A stretch of 64,000 nt of DNA from Sipunculus nudus. Its lineage: Eukaryota > Annelida > Sipuncula > Golfingiida > Sipunculidae. The stretch spans positions 38,455,558 through 38,519,557 of the forward strand of contig CM049310.1 of the NCBI GenBank assembly GCA_026874595.1, written 5' to 3'. A program made the translations under genes and the position numbers. Below are positions 38,320 to 51,560 of the stretch, one piece after another (position 1 is the first letter of the stretch; the number at the start of each line of letters is the position of its first letter). Under the pieces are notes generated by a model. It did not search any database, was not told the DNA's origin, and saw nothing but the letters and a program-made list of their open reading frames with translations.

Positions 38320-40222
38320 TTTCAAGCTAATTAGAGTCCTCACATTGAAGGGTTAAGTGACAAAATTTAGCAGTGGGCAGATAATTAAACTGCTTCATTT
38401 ATTGAAAATTCTGAACCACAAAGATTAACTTAAGAATGGCTATTAATAATTTCAAAGAATTATAGATTACTCTCATACCTGTAACTGCAAACCTTAAAAA
38501 ACAGTTTTAAAATAACCATTATCATTTAGATACCATATTTTACATTTTCTAACTGTCATCTCATATTCCATCTGTCTTATTTCATAAGGTTAACATTTTC
38601 ATCAAGATGGAGGCTGTATAGTTATCCCCATATACTTATCCAGAAGACAGCGACAGCTGGTGGTTTTGGTTTTAGCGGTTAAAATACCACCTTTTTTTAT
38701 CACAAATTAAATTACTGTGTGGGTTGGGTTAAATAATTTCTATTGTTTTATATATGTTATTTCAATAACTAGTGCAAATTATCTTGTGGAGAAACCTTGG
38801 AAGTCCATGTATTTTTAGCCTGTGATGCCTGTAACAGAAGGCCACAAAAAAGTGTACAATAGGAAGACTGCAAGGTTCTTTCTAAATACAGCAACATTAT
38901 GTGGGCAGAGAGTGGCTCAGAATGGCTGCACAGGAAATTTGAAGTTTCAAGAATAGTAGAGCAACAGTTGTAGATGAGACGTACAGGGAATCATTCTGTA
39001 CAGGAAGTGATGGGGGTTAATTAAGGCTGGAAGCAAAAGCGTGAGACTTCTGTCACATGTCAAAAATAGGCAGTGTTGAATCCTTATCTCAGCCAACACA
39101 GGCATTTTATGTAGTGACAACCTGCCCAATGTATTCAGCTCATTTCTCTGGTCTTAAGGTAACAAATTCTTCCCGCAGGTGGCAGCACTAGTGACTGTGC
39201 AGTTAATGACAAGAGTTTGTACAGTAATGATCCACAAATTATTGTGATCTTAACTGGTGACTAAAGGTGAACGACAGGCTCTTAAACACAGATAGGTGCA
39301 TACATGTATAAAACAGACATTTATTGTGAAACACATCTTTCAATAACATAACTGTTTTAAAGTTTACTACATATTAGACAAATACATTTTAATATATCAA
39401 ATGGAAATGAAAACCTATCACTTTGCAAACAAATGTTTTGGTTGAAGGCATGCTTGACAGGAACATTTTTTTATTCCAAAATAATAATGTTCTACAGGTA
39501 CATTAAATTTTTTTTTTGCTTAAATGATGAACTGCAGGAAATGACATATTTGAAAATATTCAACCAATAGAGATACTAGCATGGTATGATTAAGGTAGGA
39601 AGTCATAGATTTAGGAATAACAGTAATCCTTGATAAGAAGCATTGGCTTAAAGTAACTAGACACAGGAAACCATAGATTTTACAATATCAGTGCGACTCT
39701 TAGTATGAGGGCATTGGCTCGAAATCACTAGCCTGAGGAAATCAGAGATTTCAGTTCTGCCTGAGTGCTGAAGTGAATTGACACTTAAAAATGACTCTCA
39801 GTTCTGGTATTGGTTCTGATGAGATGAAGGTCGGCAGTAACGAGAACTTGGTGATGGATGGGAAGGGTCCGGGGATGAAGGTTGAATTCTGTGAGGAGAT
39901 TCAGGCTGATTAGGAGCTCTCCTTCTGGGGGTTTTTCTGCTGCTGTTGTCTTCAGAGACATCCTAGGATGTCAGCCAGTCCTGAACTCCTAATCTTGAGT
40001 AAAATCAGCCAACCTAGCTTTTGAGTCTTCTTTTTTTTTGTACTTTAAGTAATCCTGAGTCGGCGTCCACTTGTGTACCCATGCGCTGACTGGGCTGATA
40101 CTTGCCCTCGTTCTTTATTTTCCCCATGTCAAATGTTGTCATATCTTTTTCATACTATTACTATCTTTATATAGCATTCAGTGCTGTCTGGTACCTGTTA
40201 TCATAGAGTAAAGAAAAATTGA
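38320..40222. other. Intron 3 sequence, no gene recognised
   Basis: Ordinary AT-rich intron up to the satellite. A stretch at 39170-39195 (cccgcaggtggcagcac) weakly resembles a CTCF core. Around 39780-40000 the composition is more GC-rich without a frame of note. No exon or RNA seen. Confidence 0.4.
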
Positions 40223-43200
40223 GTTTGAATTGGACAATCTTTCAATATGTATCACCACTGATCTGGCTACTTTTGTTTTAAATTAGACAATCTTTCAATA
40301 TATATCACCACTGATCTGGCTACTTTTGTTTTGACTTGGACAATCTTTCAATATGTATCACCACTGATCTGGCTACTTTTGTTTTGAATTGGACAATCTT
40401 TCAATATGTATCAACACTGATCTGGCTACTTTTGTTTTGAATTAGACAATCTTTCAATATGTATCACCACTGATCTGGCTACTTTTGTTTTGAATTAGAC
40501 AATCTTTCAATATGTATCACCACTGATCTGGCTACTTTTGTTTTGACTTGGACAATCTTTCAATATGTATCACCACTGATCTGGCTACTTTTGTTTTGAC
40601 TTGGACAATCTTTCAATATGTATCACCACTGATCTGGCTACTTTTGTTTTGAATTGGACAATCTTTCAATATGTATCAACACTGATCTGGCTACTTTTGT
40701 TTTGACTTGGACAATCTTTCAATATATATCACCACTGATCTGGCTACTTTTGTTTTGACTTGGACAATCTTTCAATATGTATCACCACTGATCTGGCTAC
40801 TTTTGTTTTGAATTGGACAATCTTTCAATATGTATCACCACTGATCTGGCTACTTTTGTTTTAAATTAGACAATCTTTCAATATATATCACCACTGATCT
40901 GGCTACTTTTGTTTTGACTTGGACAATCTTTCAATATGTATCACCACTGATCTGGCTACTTTTGTTTTGACTTGGACAATCTTTCAATATGTATCACCAC
41001 AGATCTGGCTACTCTTGTTTTAAATTAGACAATCTTTCAATATGTATCACCACTGGTCTGGCTACTCTTGTTTTAAATTGGACAATCTTTCAATATGTAT
41101 CACCACTGATCTGGCTACTTTTGTTTTGACTTGGACAATCTTTCAATATGTATCACCACTGATCTGGCTACTTTTGTTTTGACTTGGACAATCTTTCAAT
41201 ATGTATCACCACTGATCTGGCTACTTTTGTTTTGACTTGGACAATCTTTCAATATGTATCACCACTGATCTGGCTACTTTTGTTTTGACTTGGACAATCT
41301 TTCAATATGTATCACCACTGATCTGGCTACTTTTGTTTTGACTTGGACAATCTTTCAATATGTATCACCACTGATCTGGCTACTTTTGTTTTGACTTGGA
41401 CAATCTTTGAATATGTATCACCACTGATCTGGCTACTTTTGTTTTAAATTAGACAATCTTTCAATATGTATCACCACTGGTCTGGCTACTCTTGTTTTAA
41501 ATTGGACAATCTTTCAATATGTATCACCACTGATCTGGCTACTCTTGTTTTAAATTGGACAATCTTTCAATATGTATCACCACTGATCTGGCTACTCTTG
41601 TTTTAAATTAGACAATCTTTCAATATGTATCACCACTGATCTGGCTACTCATGTTTTAAATTAGACAATCTTTCAATATGTATCACCACTGATCTGGCTA
41701 CTCATGTTTTGAATTGGACAATCTTTCAATATATATCACCACTGATCTGGCTACTCTTGTTTTAAATTGGACAATCTTTCAGTATGTCTCACCACTGATC
41801 TGGCTACTCTTGTTTTAAATTGGACAATCTTTCAGTATGTCTCACCACTGATCTGGCTACTTTTGTTTTAAATTAGACAATCTTTCAATATGTATCACCA
41901 CTGATCTGGTTACTTTTGTTTTGAATTGGACAATCTTTCAATAAATATCACCACTGATCTGGCTACTTTTGTTTTAAATTGGACATTCTTTCAATATGTA
42001 TCACCACTGATCTGGCTACTCTTGTTTTAAATTAGACAATCTTTCAATATGTATCACCACTGATCTGGCTACTCTTGTTTTAAATTGGACAATCTTTCAA
42101 TATGTATCACCACTGATCTGGCTACTTTTGTTTTAAATTAGACAATCTTTCAATATGTATCACCACTGATCTGGCTACTTTTGTTTTAAATTAGACAATC
42201 TTTCAATATGTATCACCACTGATCTGGCTACTCTTGTTTTAAATTGGACAATCTTTCAATATGTATCACCACTGATCTGGCTACTCTTGTTTTAAATTAG
42301 ACAATCTTTCAATATGTATCACCACTGATCTGGCTACTCTTGTTTTAAATTGGACAATCTTTCAATATGTATCACCACTGATCTGGCTACTCTTGTTTTA
42401 AATTAGACAATCTTTCAATATGTATCACCACTGATCTGGCTACTTTTGTTTTAAATTAGACAATCTTTCAATATGTATCACCACTGATCTGGCTACTTTT
42501 GTTTTAAATTAGACAATCTTTCAATATGTATCACCACTGATCTGGCTACTTTTGTTTTAAATTGGACAATCTTTCAATATATATCACCACTGATCTGGCT
42601 ACTCTTGTTTTGAATTGGACAATCTTTCAGTATGTATCACCACTGATCTGGCTACTCTTGTTTTAAATTGGTAATCTTTCAATATAAATCACCACTGATC
42701 TGGCTACTCTTGTTTTAAATTAGACAATCTTTCAATATGTATCACCACTGATCTGGCTACTTATGTTTTAAATTGGACAATCTTTCAATATATATCACCA
42801 CTGATCTGGCTACTTTTGTTTTAAATTAGACAATCTTTCTATATGTATCACCACTGATCTGGCTACTTTTGTTTTGAATTGGACAATCTTTCAATATATA
42901 TCACCACTGATCTGGCTACTCTTGTTTTAAATTGGACAATCTTTCAATATGTATCACCACTGATCTGGCTACTCTTGTTTTAAATTGGACAATCTTTCAG
43001 TATGTCTCACCACTGATCTGGCTACTTTTGTTTTAAATTAGACAATCTTTCAATATGTATCACCACTGGTCTGGCTACTCTTGTTTTAAATTGGACAATC
43101 TTTCAATATGTATCACCACTGATCTGGCTACTTTTGTTTTAAATTAGACAATCTTTCAATATGTATCACCACTGATCTGGCTACTCTTGTTTTAAATTGG

Positions 43201-46200
43201 ACAATCTTTCAATATGTATCACCACTGATCTGGCTACTCTTGTTTTAAATTGGACAATCTTTCAATATGTATCACCACTGATCTGGCTACTCTTGTTTTA
43301 AATTAGACAATCTTTCAATATGTATCACCAATGATCTGGCTACTTTTGTTTTAAATTAGACAATCTTTCAATATGTATCACCACTGGTCTGGCTACTCTT
43401 GTTTTAAATTGGACAATCTTTCAATATGTATCACCACTGATCTGGCAACTCATGTTTTGAATTGGACAATCTTTCAATATATATCACCACTGATATGGCT
43501 ACTCTTGTTTTAAATTGGACAATCTTTCAATATGTATCACCACTGATCTGGCTACTCTTGTTTTAAATTAGACAATCTTTCAATATATATCACCACTGAT
43601 CTGGCTACTTTTGTTTTCAATTGGACAATCTTTCAATATGTATCACCACTGGTCTGGCTACTCTTGTTTTAAATTGGACAATCTTTCAATATGTATCACC
43701 ACTGATCTGGCTACTCTTGTTTTAAATTAGACAATCTTTCAATATATATCACCACTGATCTGGCTACTTTTGTTTTAAATTGGACAATCTTTCAATATGT
43801 ATCACCACTGATCTGGCTACTCTTGTTTTAAATTGGACAATCTTTCAATATGTATCACCACTGATCTGGCTACTCTTGTTTTAAATTAGACAATCTTTCA
43901 ATATGTATCACCACTGATCTGGCTACTTTTGTTTTAAATTAGACAATCTTTCAATATGTATCACCACTGATCTGGCTACTTTTGTTTTAAATTAGACAAT
44001 CTTTCAATATGTATCACCACTGATCTGGCTTCTTTTGTTTTAAATTGGACAATCTTTCAATATATATCACCACTGATCTGGCTACTCTTGTTTTGAATTG
44101 GACAATCTTTCAATATGTATCACCACTGATCTGGCTACTTTTGTTTTAAATTAGACAATCTTTCAATATGTATCACCACTGATCTGGCTACTCTTGTTTT
44201 AAATTGGACAATCTTTCAATATGTATCACCACTGATCTGGCTACTCTTGTTTTAAATTGGACAATCTTTCAATATGTATCACCACTGATCTGGCTACTCT
44301 TGTTTTAAATTAGACAATCTTTCAATATGTATCACCACTGATCTGGCTACTCTTGTTTTAAATTAGACAATCTTTCAATATGTATCACCACTGATCTGGC
44401 TACTTTTGTTTTAAATTAGACAATCTTTCAATATGTATCACCACTGATCTGGCTACTTTTGTTTTAAATTAGACAATCTTTCAATATGTATCACCACTGA
44501 TCTGGCTACTTTTGTTTTAAATTGGACAATCTTTCAATATATATCACCACTGATCTGGCTACTCTTGTTTTGAATTGGACAATCTTTCAGTATGTATCAC
44601 CACTGATCTGGCTACTCTTGTTTTAAATTGGACAATCTTTCAATATAAATCACCACTGATCTGGCTACTCTTGTTTTAAATTAGACAATCTTTCAATATG
44701 TATCACCACTGATCTGGCTACTTTTGTTTTAAATTGGACAATCTTTCAATATATATCACCACTGATCTGGCTACTTTTGTTTTAAATTAGACAATCTTTC
44801 AATATGTATCACCACTGATCTGGCTACTTTTGTTTTGAATTGGACAATCTTTCAATATGTATCACCACTGATCTGGTTACTTTTGTTTTAAATTCGACAA
44901 TCTTTCAATATGTATCACCACTGATCTGGCTACTTTTGTTTTGAATTGGACAGTCTTTCAATATGTATCACCACAGATCTGGTTACTTTTGTTTTGAATT
45001 GGACAATCTTTCAATATGTATCACCACTGATCTGGCTACTCATGTTTTGAATTGGACAATCTTTCAGTATGTATCACCACTGATCTGGCTACTCATGTTT
45101 TGAATTGGACAATCTTTCAGTATGTATCACCACTGATCTGGCTACTTTTGTTTTGAATTGGACAATCTTTCAATATGTATCACCACTGATCTGGCTACTT
45201 TTGTTTTGAATTGGACAATCTTTCAATATGTATCAACACTGATCTGGCTGCTTTTGTTTTGAATTGGACAGTCTTTCAATATGTATCACCATAGATCTGG
45301 TTACTTTTGTTTTGAATTGGACAATCTTTCAATATGTATCACCACTGATCTGGCTACTCATGTTTTGAATTGGACAATCTTTCAGTATGTATCACCACTG
45401 ATCTGGCTACTTTTGTTTTGAATTGGACAATCTTTCAATATGTATCACCACTGATCTGGCTACTCTTGTTTTGAATTGGACAGTTTTTCAGTATGTATCA
45501 CCACTGATCTGGCTACTCATGTTTTGAATTGGACAATCTTTCAGTATATATCACTACTGATCTGACTACTTTTGTTTTGAATTGGACAATCTTTCAATAT
45601 GTATCACCACTGATCTGGCTACTCTTGTTTTAAATTGGACAATCTTTCAGTATGTCTCACCACTGATCTGGCTACTTTTGTTTTAAATTAGACAATCTTT
45701 CAATATATATCACCACTGATCTGGCTACTTTTGTTTTGACTTGGACAATCTTTCAATATGTATCACCACTGATCTGGCTACTTTTGTTTTGACTTGGACA
45801 ATCTTTCAATATGTATCACCACTGATCTGGCTACTTTTGTTTTGACTTGGACAATCTTTCAGTATGTATCACCACTGATCTGGCTACTTTTGTTTTGACT
45901 TGGACAATCTTTCAATATGTATCACCACTGATCTGGCTACTTTTGTTTTGACTTGGACAATCTTTCAATATGTATCACCACTGATCTGGCTACTTTTGTT
46001 TTGACTTGGACAATATTTGAATATGTATCACCACTGATCTGGCTACTTTTGTTTTAAATTAGACAATCTTTCAATATGTATCACCACTGGTCTGGCTACT
46101 CTTGTTTTAAATTGGACAATCTTTCAATATGTATCACCACTGATCTGGCTACTCTTGTTTTAAATTGGACAATCTTTCAATATGTATCACCACTGATCTG

Positions 46201-49200
46201 GCTACTCTTGTTTTAAATTAGACAATCTTTCAATATGTATCACCACTGATCTGGCTACTCATGTTTTGAATTGGACAATCTTTCAATATATATCACCACT
46301 GATCTGGCTACTCTTGTTTTAAATTAGACAATCTTTCAATATGTATCACCACTGATCTGGCTACTTTTGTTTTAAATTAGACAATCTTTCAATATGTATC
46401 ACCACTGGTCTGGCTACTTTTGTTTTAAATTAGACAATCTTTCAATATGTATCACCACTGATCTGGCTACTTTTGTTTTAAATTAGACAATCTTTCAATA
46501 TGTATCACCACTGATCTGGCTACTTTTGTTTTAAATTAGACAATCTTTCAATATGTATCACCACTGATCTGGCTACTCTTGTTTTAAATTGGACAATCTT
46601 TCAATATGTATCACCACTGATCTGGCTACTCTTGTTTTAAATTAGACAATCTTTCAGTATGTATCACCACTGATCTGGCTACTTTTGTTTTACATTAGAC
46701 AATCTTTCAATATGTATCACCACTGATCTGGCTACTTTTGTTTTAAATTGGACAATCTTTCAATATCTATCACCACTGATCTGGTTACTTTTGTTTTGAA
46801 TTGGACAATCTTTCAATAAATATCACCACTGATCTGGCTACTTTTGTTTTAAATTGGACATTCTTTCAATATGTATCACCACTGATCTGGCTACTCTTGT
46901 TTTAAATTAGACAATCTTTCAATATGTATCACCAGTGATCTGGCTACTCTTGTTTTAAATTGGACAATCTTTCAATATGTATCACCACTGATCTGGCTAC
47001 TTTTGTTTTAAATTAGACAATCTTTCAATATGTATCACCACTGATCTGGCTACTCTTGTTTTAAATTGGACAATCTTTCAATATGTATCACCACTGATCT
47101 GGCTACTCTTGTTTTAAATTAGACAATCTTTCAATATGTATCACCACTGATCTGGCTACTCTTGTTTTAAATTGGACAATCTTTCAATATGTATCACCAC
47201 TGATCTGGCTACTTTTGTTTTAAATTAGACAATCTTTCAATATGTATCACCACTGATCTGGCTACTTTTGTTTTAAATTAGACAATCTTTCAATATGTAT
47301 CACCACTGATCTGGCTACTTTTGTTTTAAATTGGACAATCTTTCAATATATATCACCACTGATCTGGCTACTCTTGTTTTGAATTGGACAATCTTTCAGT
47401 ATGTATCACCACTGATCTGGCTACTCTTGTTTTAAATTGGTAATCTTTCAATATAAATCACCACTGATCTGGCTACTCTTGTTTTAAATTAGACAATCTT
47501 TCAATATGTATCACCACTGATCTGGCTACTTTTGTTTTAAATTGGACAATCTTTCAATATATATCACCACTGATCTGGCTACTTTTGTTTTAAATTAGAC
47601 AATCTTTCAATATGTATCACCACTGATCTGGCTACTTTTGTTTTGAATTGGACAATCTTTCAATATGTATCACCACTGATCTGGTTACTTTTGTTTTAAA
47701 TTGGACAATCTTTCAATATGTATCACCACTGATCTGGCTACTTTTGTTTTGAATTGGAGAGTCTTTCAATATGTATCACCACAGATCTGGTTACTTTTGT
47801 TTTGAATTGGACAATCTTTCAATATGTATCACCACTGATCTGGCTACTCATGTTTTGAATTGGACAATCTTTCAGTATGTATCACCACTGATCTGGCTAC
47901 TCATGTTTTGAATTGGACAATCTTTCAGTATGTATCACCACTGATCTGGCTACTTTTGTTTTGAATTGGACAATCTTTCAATATGTATCACCACTGATCT
48001 GGCTACTTTTGTTTTGAATTGGACAATCTTTCAATATGTATCAACACTGATCTGGCTGCTTTTGTTTTGAATTGGACAGTCTTTCAATATGTATCACCAT
48101 AGATCTGGTTACTTTTGTTTTGAATTGGACAATCTTTCAATATGTATCACCACTGATCTGGCTACTCATGTTTTGAATTGGACAATCTTTCAGTATGTAT
48201 CACCACTGATCTGGCTACTTTTGTTTTGAATTGGACAATCTTTCAATATGTATCACCACTGATCTGGCTACTCTTGTTTTGAATTGGACAGTCTTTCAGT
48301 ATGTATCACCACTGATCTGGCTACTCTTGTTTTGAATTGGACAATCTTTCAGTATATATCACTACTGATCTGACTACTTTTGTTTTGAATTGGACAATCT
48401 TTCAGTATATATCACTACTGATCTGGCTACTTTTGTTTTAAATTGGACAATCTTTCAATATGTATCACCACTGATCTAGCTACTTTTGTTTTAAATTGGA
48501 CAATCTTTCAGTATGTATCACCACTGATCTGGCTACTCTTGTTTTGAATTGGACAATCTTTCAATATATATCACCACTGATCTGGCTACTTTTGTTTTAA
48601 ATTAGACAATCTTTCAATATGTATCACCACTGATCTGGCTACTTTTGTTTTAAATTGGACAATCTTTCAATATCTATCACCACTGATCTGGTTACTTTTG
48701 TTTTGAATTGGACAATCTTTCAATAAATATCACCACTGATCTGGTTACTTTTGTTTTGAATTGGACAATCTTTCAATATAAATCACCACTGATCTGGTTA
48801 CTTTTGTTTTGAATTGGACAATCTTTCAATATGTATCACCACTGATCTGGCTACTTTTGTTTTGAATTGGACAGTCTTTCAATATGTATCATTACAGATC
48901 TGGTTACTTTTGTTTTGAATTGGACAATCTTTCAATATGTATCACCACTGATCTGGCTACTCATGTTTTGAATTGGTCAATCTTTCAGTATGTATCACCA
49001 CTGATCTGGTTACTCATGTTTTGAATTGGACAATCTTTCAGTATGTATCACCACTGATCTGGCTACTTTTGTTTTGAATTGGACAATCTTTCAATATGTA
49101 ACACCACTGATCTGGCTACTTTTGTTTTGAATTGGACAATCTTTCAATATGTATCACCACTGATCTGGCTACTTTTATTTTGAATTGGACATTCTTTCAA

Positions 49201-49570
49201 TATGTATCACCACAGATCTGGTTACTTTTGTTTTGAATTGGACAATCTTTCAATATGTATCACCACTGATCTGGCTACTCATGTTTTGAATTGGACAATC
49301 TTTCAGTATGTATCACCACTGATCTGGCTACTTTTGTTTTGAATTGGACAATCTTTCAATATGTATCACCACTGATCTGGCTACTCTTGTTTTGAATTTG
49401 ACAATCTTTCAGTATGTATCGACACTGATCTGGCTACTTTTGTTTTGAATTGGACATTCTTTCAATATATATCACCACTGATCTGGCTACTCTTGTTTTG
49501 AATTGGACAATCTTTCAGTATATATCACTAATGATCTGACTACTTTTGTTTTGAATTGGACAATCTTTTA
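40223..49570. repeat. 53-bp satellite/minisatellite array, 176 units
   Basis: A head-to-tail array of a 53-bp unit, containing 'ggacaatctttcaatatgta', 'tcaccactgatctggctac' and (t/c)ttgtttt. The anchor ggacaatc lies at 40232 in the first unit and 49558 in the last: 9,326 bp, that is 176 x 53 minus 2. The 2 bp are accounted for by two 1-bp deletions (ggtaatc at 42670 and 47439). Variation is mostly at a few fixed positions (aaatta/aaattg/gaattg/gacttg before gac; tttt or tctt or tcat before gtttt; atgtatc or atatatc). 53 is not a multiple of 3 and stops occur in all frames, so it is non-coding. It lies wholly inside intron 3. Confidence 0.98.
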
Positions 49571-49714
49571 TACCATCTTTTCTGGAATTTTGTCATTGTT
49601 CAGATTTTGCATAAATGATCAAAATTTTAGTTCTCAGGTTTTTATTTCAGATAAACAAATTTTTTGGTTAAACGTTCTTTGGATATTCTACGTTCTACTG
49701 TATATATATTTATA

Positions 49715-49990
49715 TATATATACATATATACATCAAGGCCCAGGTCCCAATCAGGACCAATTTGCTATTGGTCCAGACCAAATCTCGATCAGGATTCAGG
49801 CCAGCCTAAACTCTTATCAGGATTTTGGCCGGACCATGGCTGGACCAGATCCCAATCGGGGTATAGGCCAGACTTTATCTTGATTGGGATTTGATCTTGA
49901 CTGATTCCCAATTGGTCCTGACCAAATCCTATTCAGGATTCTGACCAATCCTAACCCTGATCAGGATCTGGTCAAGCCCAAATCTTGTTT
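49715..49990. repeat. AT microsatellite and degenerate GATCAGGATT-type repeats
   Basis: A TATATATA stretch is followed by about 250 bp of short degenerate repeats in both orientations: aatcaggaccaat, gaccaaatctcgatcaggatt, tggaccagatcccaatcggg, tgattgggatttgatc, cctgatcaggatctgg. One clear hairpin is gaccaat-ttgct-attggtc. A related phrase is found alone at about 51690-51735. Probably a foldback-type repeat; unclassified. Confidence 0.5.
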
Positions 49991-50371
49991 TCATGTTCGA
50001 GTAGTACTGTAAAATTAAGGAAAATTCACCTTAAATCAGCCTACTCATTACTTGAAATCTAAAATCATCATGACAAAATTTTATTTCTGCCATGCCAGTC
50101 TTCAAATACATAGAGTTTCTTGAACAAGTTAACATCAGTAGGTCTGATACTTGACATTTATTATAATTAATGAAATAAAAGAACACTTTTGACATTTGTG
50201 GCACAACTTAACCTTTGTGAAAATTCCAAACATGTTAAACTTGATGAAAAAAACTTTTTCTGGCTTGTGTTACCTTTATGCATCTTGTGTGTATGAATCA
50301 AAATAATTAAATTTTCTTAAATAAACAAAAACATTTTACAAATATAAACATTTTTACATTGACTTGATAAT

Positions 50372-51560
50372 TGTATCTGCCAAAACAGAGTTTTGCGGAT
50401 ACTATGTTTTCAGCTGCACGCCGCTGCCGCCGCGGCCGCCGCGTAGGTTTCCGGAGAACTCCTCCGTAACCGCTGGGCGGAATTTTACGAAACCCGGGAT
50501 TATGTTCGGGTCACATGTGAACTGCTGCGCCCCGATTTTGTTTTGACCTCTGACCTTTCCTCTGCGCTCTGCGTCCGTTTGTGCGTCTGTTTCCACACAT
50601 AAACCCACATATCTCGGGAACCGTTTGACGGATCACGAAATTTTTTGTGCACAAATGTAGCCCTTGGAGAGCTTTATAACATACACAAAAAATGGTGGCG
50701 CCACCTGCAACCATGTTTGCACAGTGTCCATCTGTTCGTCTGCCTTGGGTTAAAATCACTCATATCTCTGCAGTGACTTGACTAATTCACCTGAAATTTG
50801 GCATGCGTATACATCCTGGATAGCTTTTCTGATTTTGTGACAGGTGGCGCCACCTACATTCATGTTTACGCTGCAGACATCCAAGCTCATATCTCGGGAA
50901 CCGTTTGACCGATCAGGTAAATTTTTTTGCACAAATGTAGCTCTTGGAGAGCTTTATAACATACACAAAAAATGGTGGCACCACCTGCAACCATGTTTGC
51001 ACAGTGTCCATCTGTTCGTCTGCCTTGGGTTAAAATCACTCATATCTCCGCAGTAACTTGACTAATTCACCTGAAATTTGGCATGCGTATACATCCTGGA
51101 TAGCTTTTCTGATTTTATGACAGGTGGCGCCACCTACATTCACATTTACGCTGCAGACATCCAAGCTCATATCTCGGGAAACATTAGACCAATTGGGTCA
51201 AAATTTTGCATGTGTATAGATCTCACATAGCTCTTTATCATACGCAAAACTGGTGGCGCCACCTGCAACCATTTTTGCTCAGCGTCCATCTGATTGTCTG
51301 CCACGGGCTAAAATCACTCATATACATGTAGTGGTTTGACTTATCTGCCTTAAATTTTGCATATGTATACAACTTGGACGGCTTTCTGGATTTTGTGGTA
51401 GGGGGGGCAACCTTCATACACAATTTGGCTGCAGACATCCATGCTAATATGCAACACTTCACTCTATTTTCCCTTGCCACTTAATCCATGCCTCACTTCA
51501 CCCGTTCCACTCTGATTTAGGCGGATACACGTAGTCGCTTGTCGACTACCCGTATTCTAG
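50372..51560 (+). mobile_element. Complete Helentron-like (HINE) element, family B-related
   Basis: 1,189 bp. The 5' end TGTATCTGCC forms a hairpin with GCGGATAC and is followed by a very CpG-rich stretch (cgccgctgccgccgcggcc). Three core units of 280 bp follow (phrase atctcgggaa at 50611, 50891 and 51171), each with two palindromic GGTGGCGCCACC sites or variants. Subterminally GGCGGATACA is the inverted copy of the 5' end (9 of 10). A perfect hairpin GTAGTCG-CTTGT-CGACTAC follows, then CCGTATTCTAG (CTAG 51557-51560) and TT. The ends are flanked by T on both sides. Open frames on both strands are repeat by-products. Confidence 0.82.

Noticed and set aside
40223-49570. CRISPR-like array
   Set aside because: Repeats are directly contiguous with no unique spacers, the unit varies, and the context is an animal intron.
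49503-49883. 126-codon open frame at the right edge of the satellite
   Set aside because: It begins inside the 53-bp repeat and runs through a TATA microsatellite (a Tyr/Ile run) into degenerate repeats.
50402-51480. Several open frames on both strands
   Set aside because: They lie within the tandem core of the Helentron-like element and repeat with its 280-bp unit; none encodes a replication or helicase motif.
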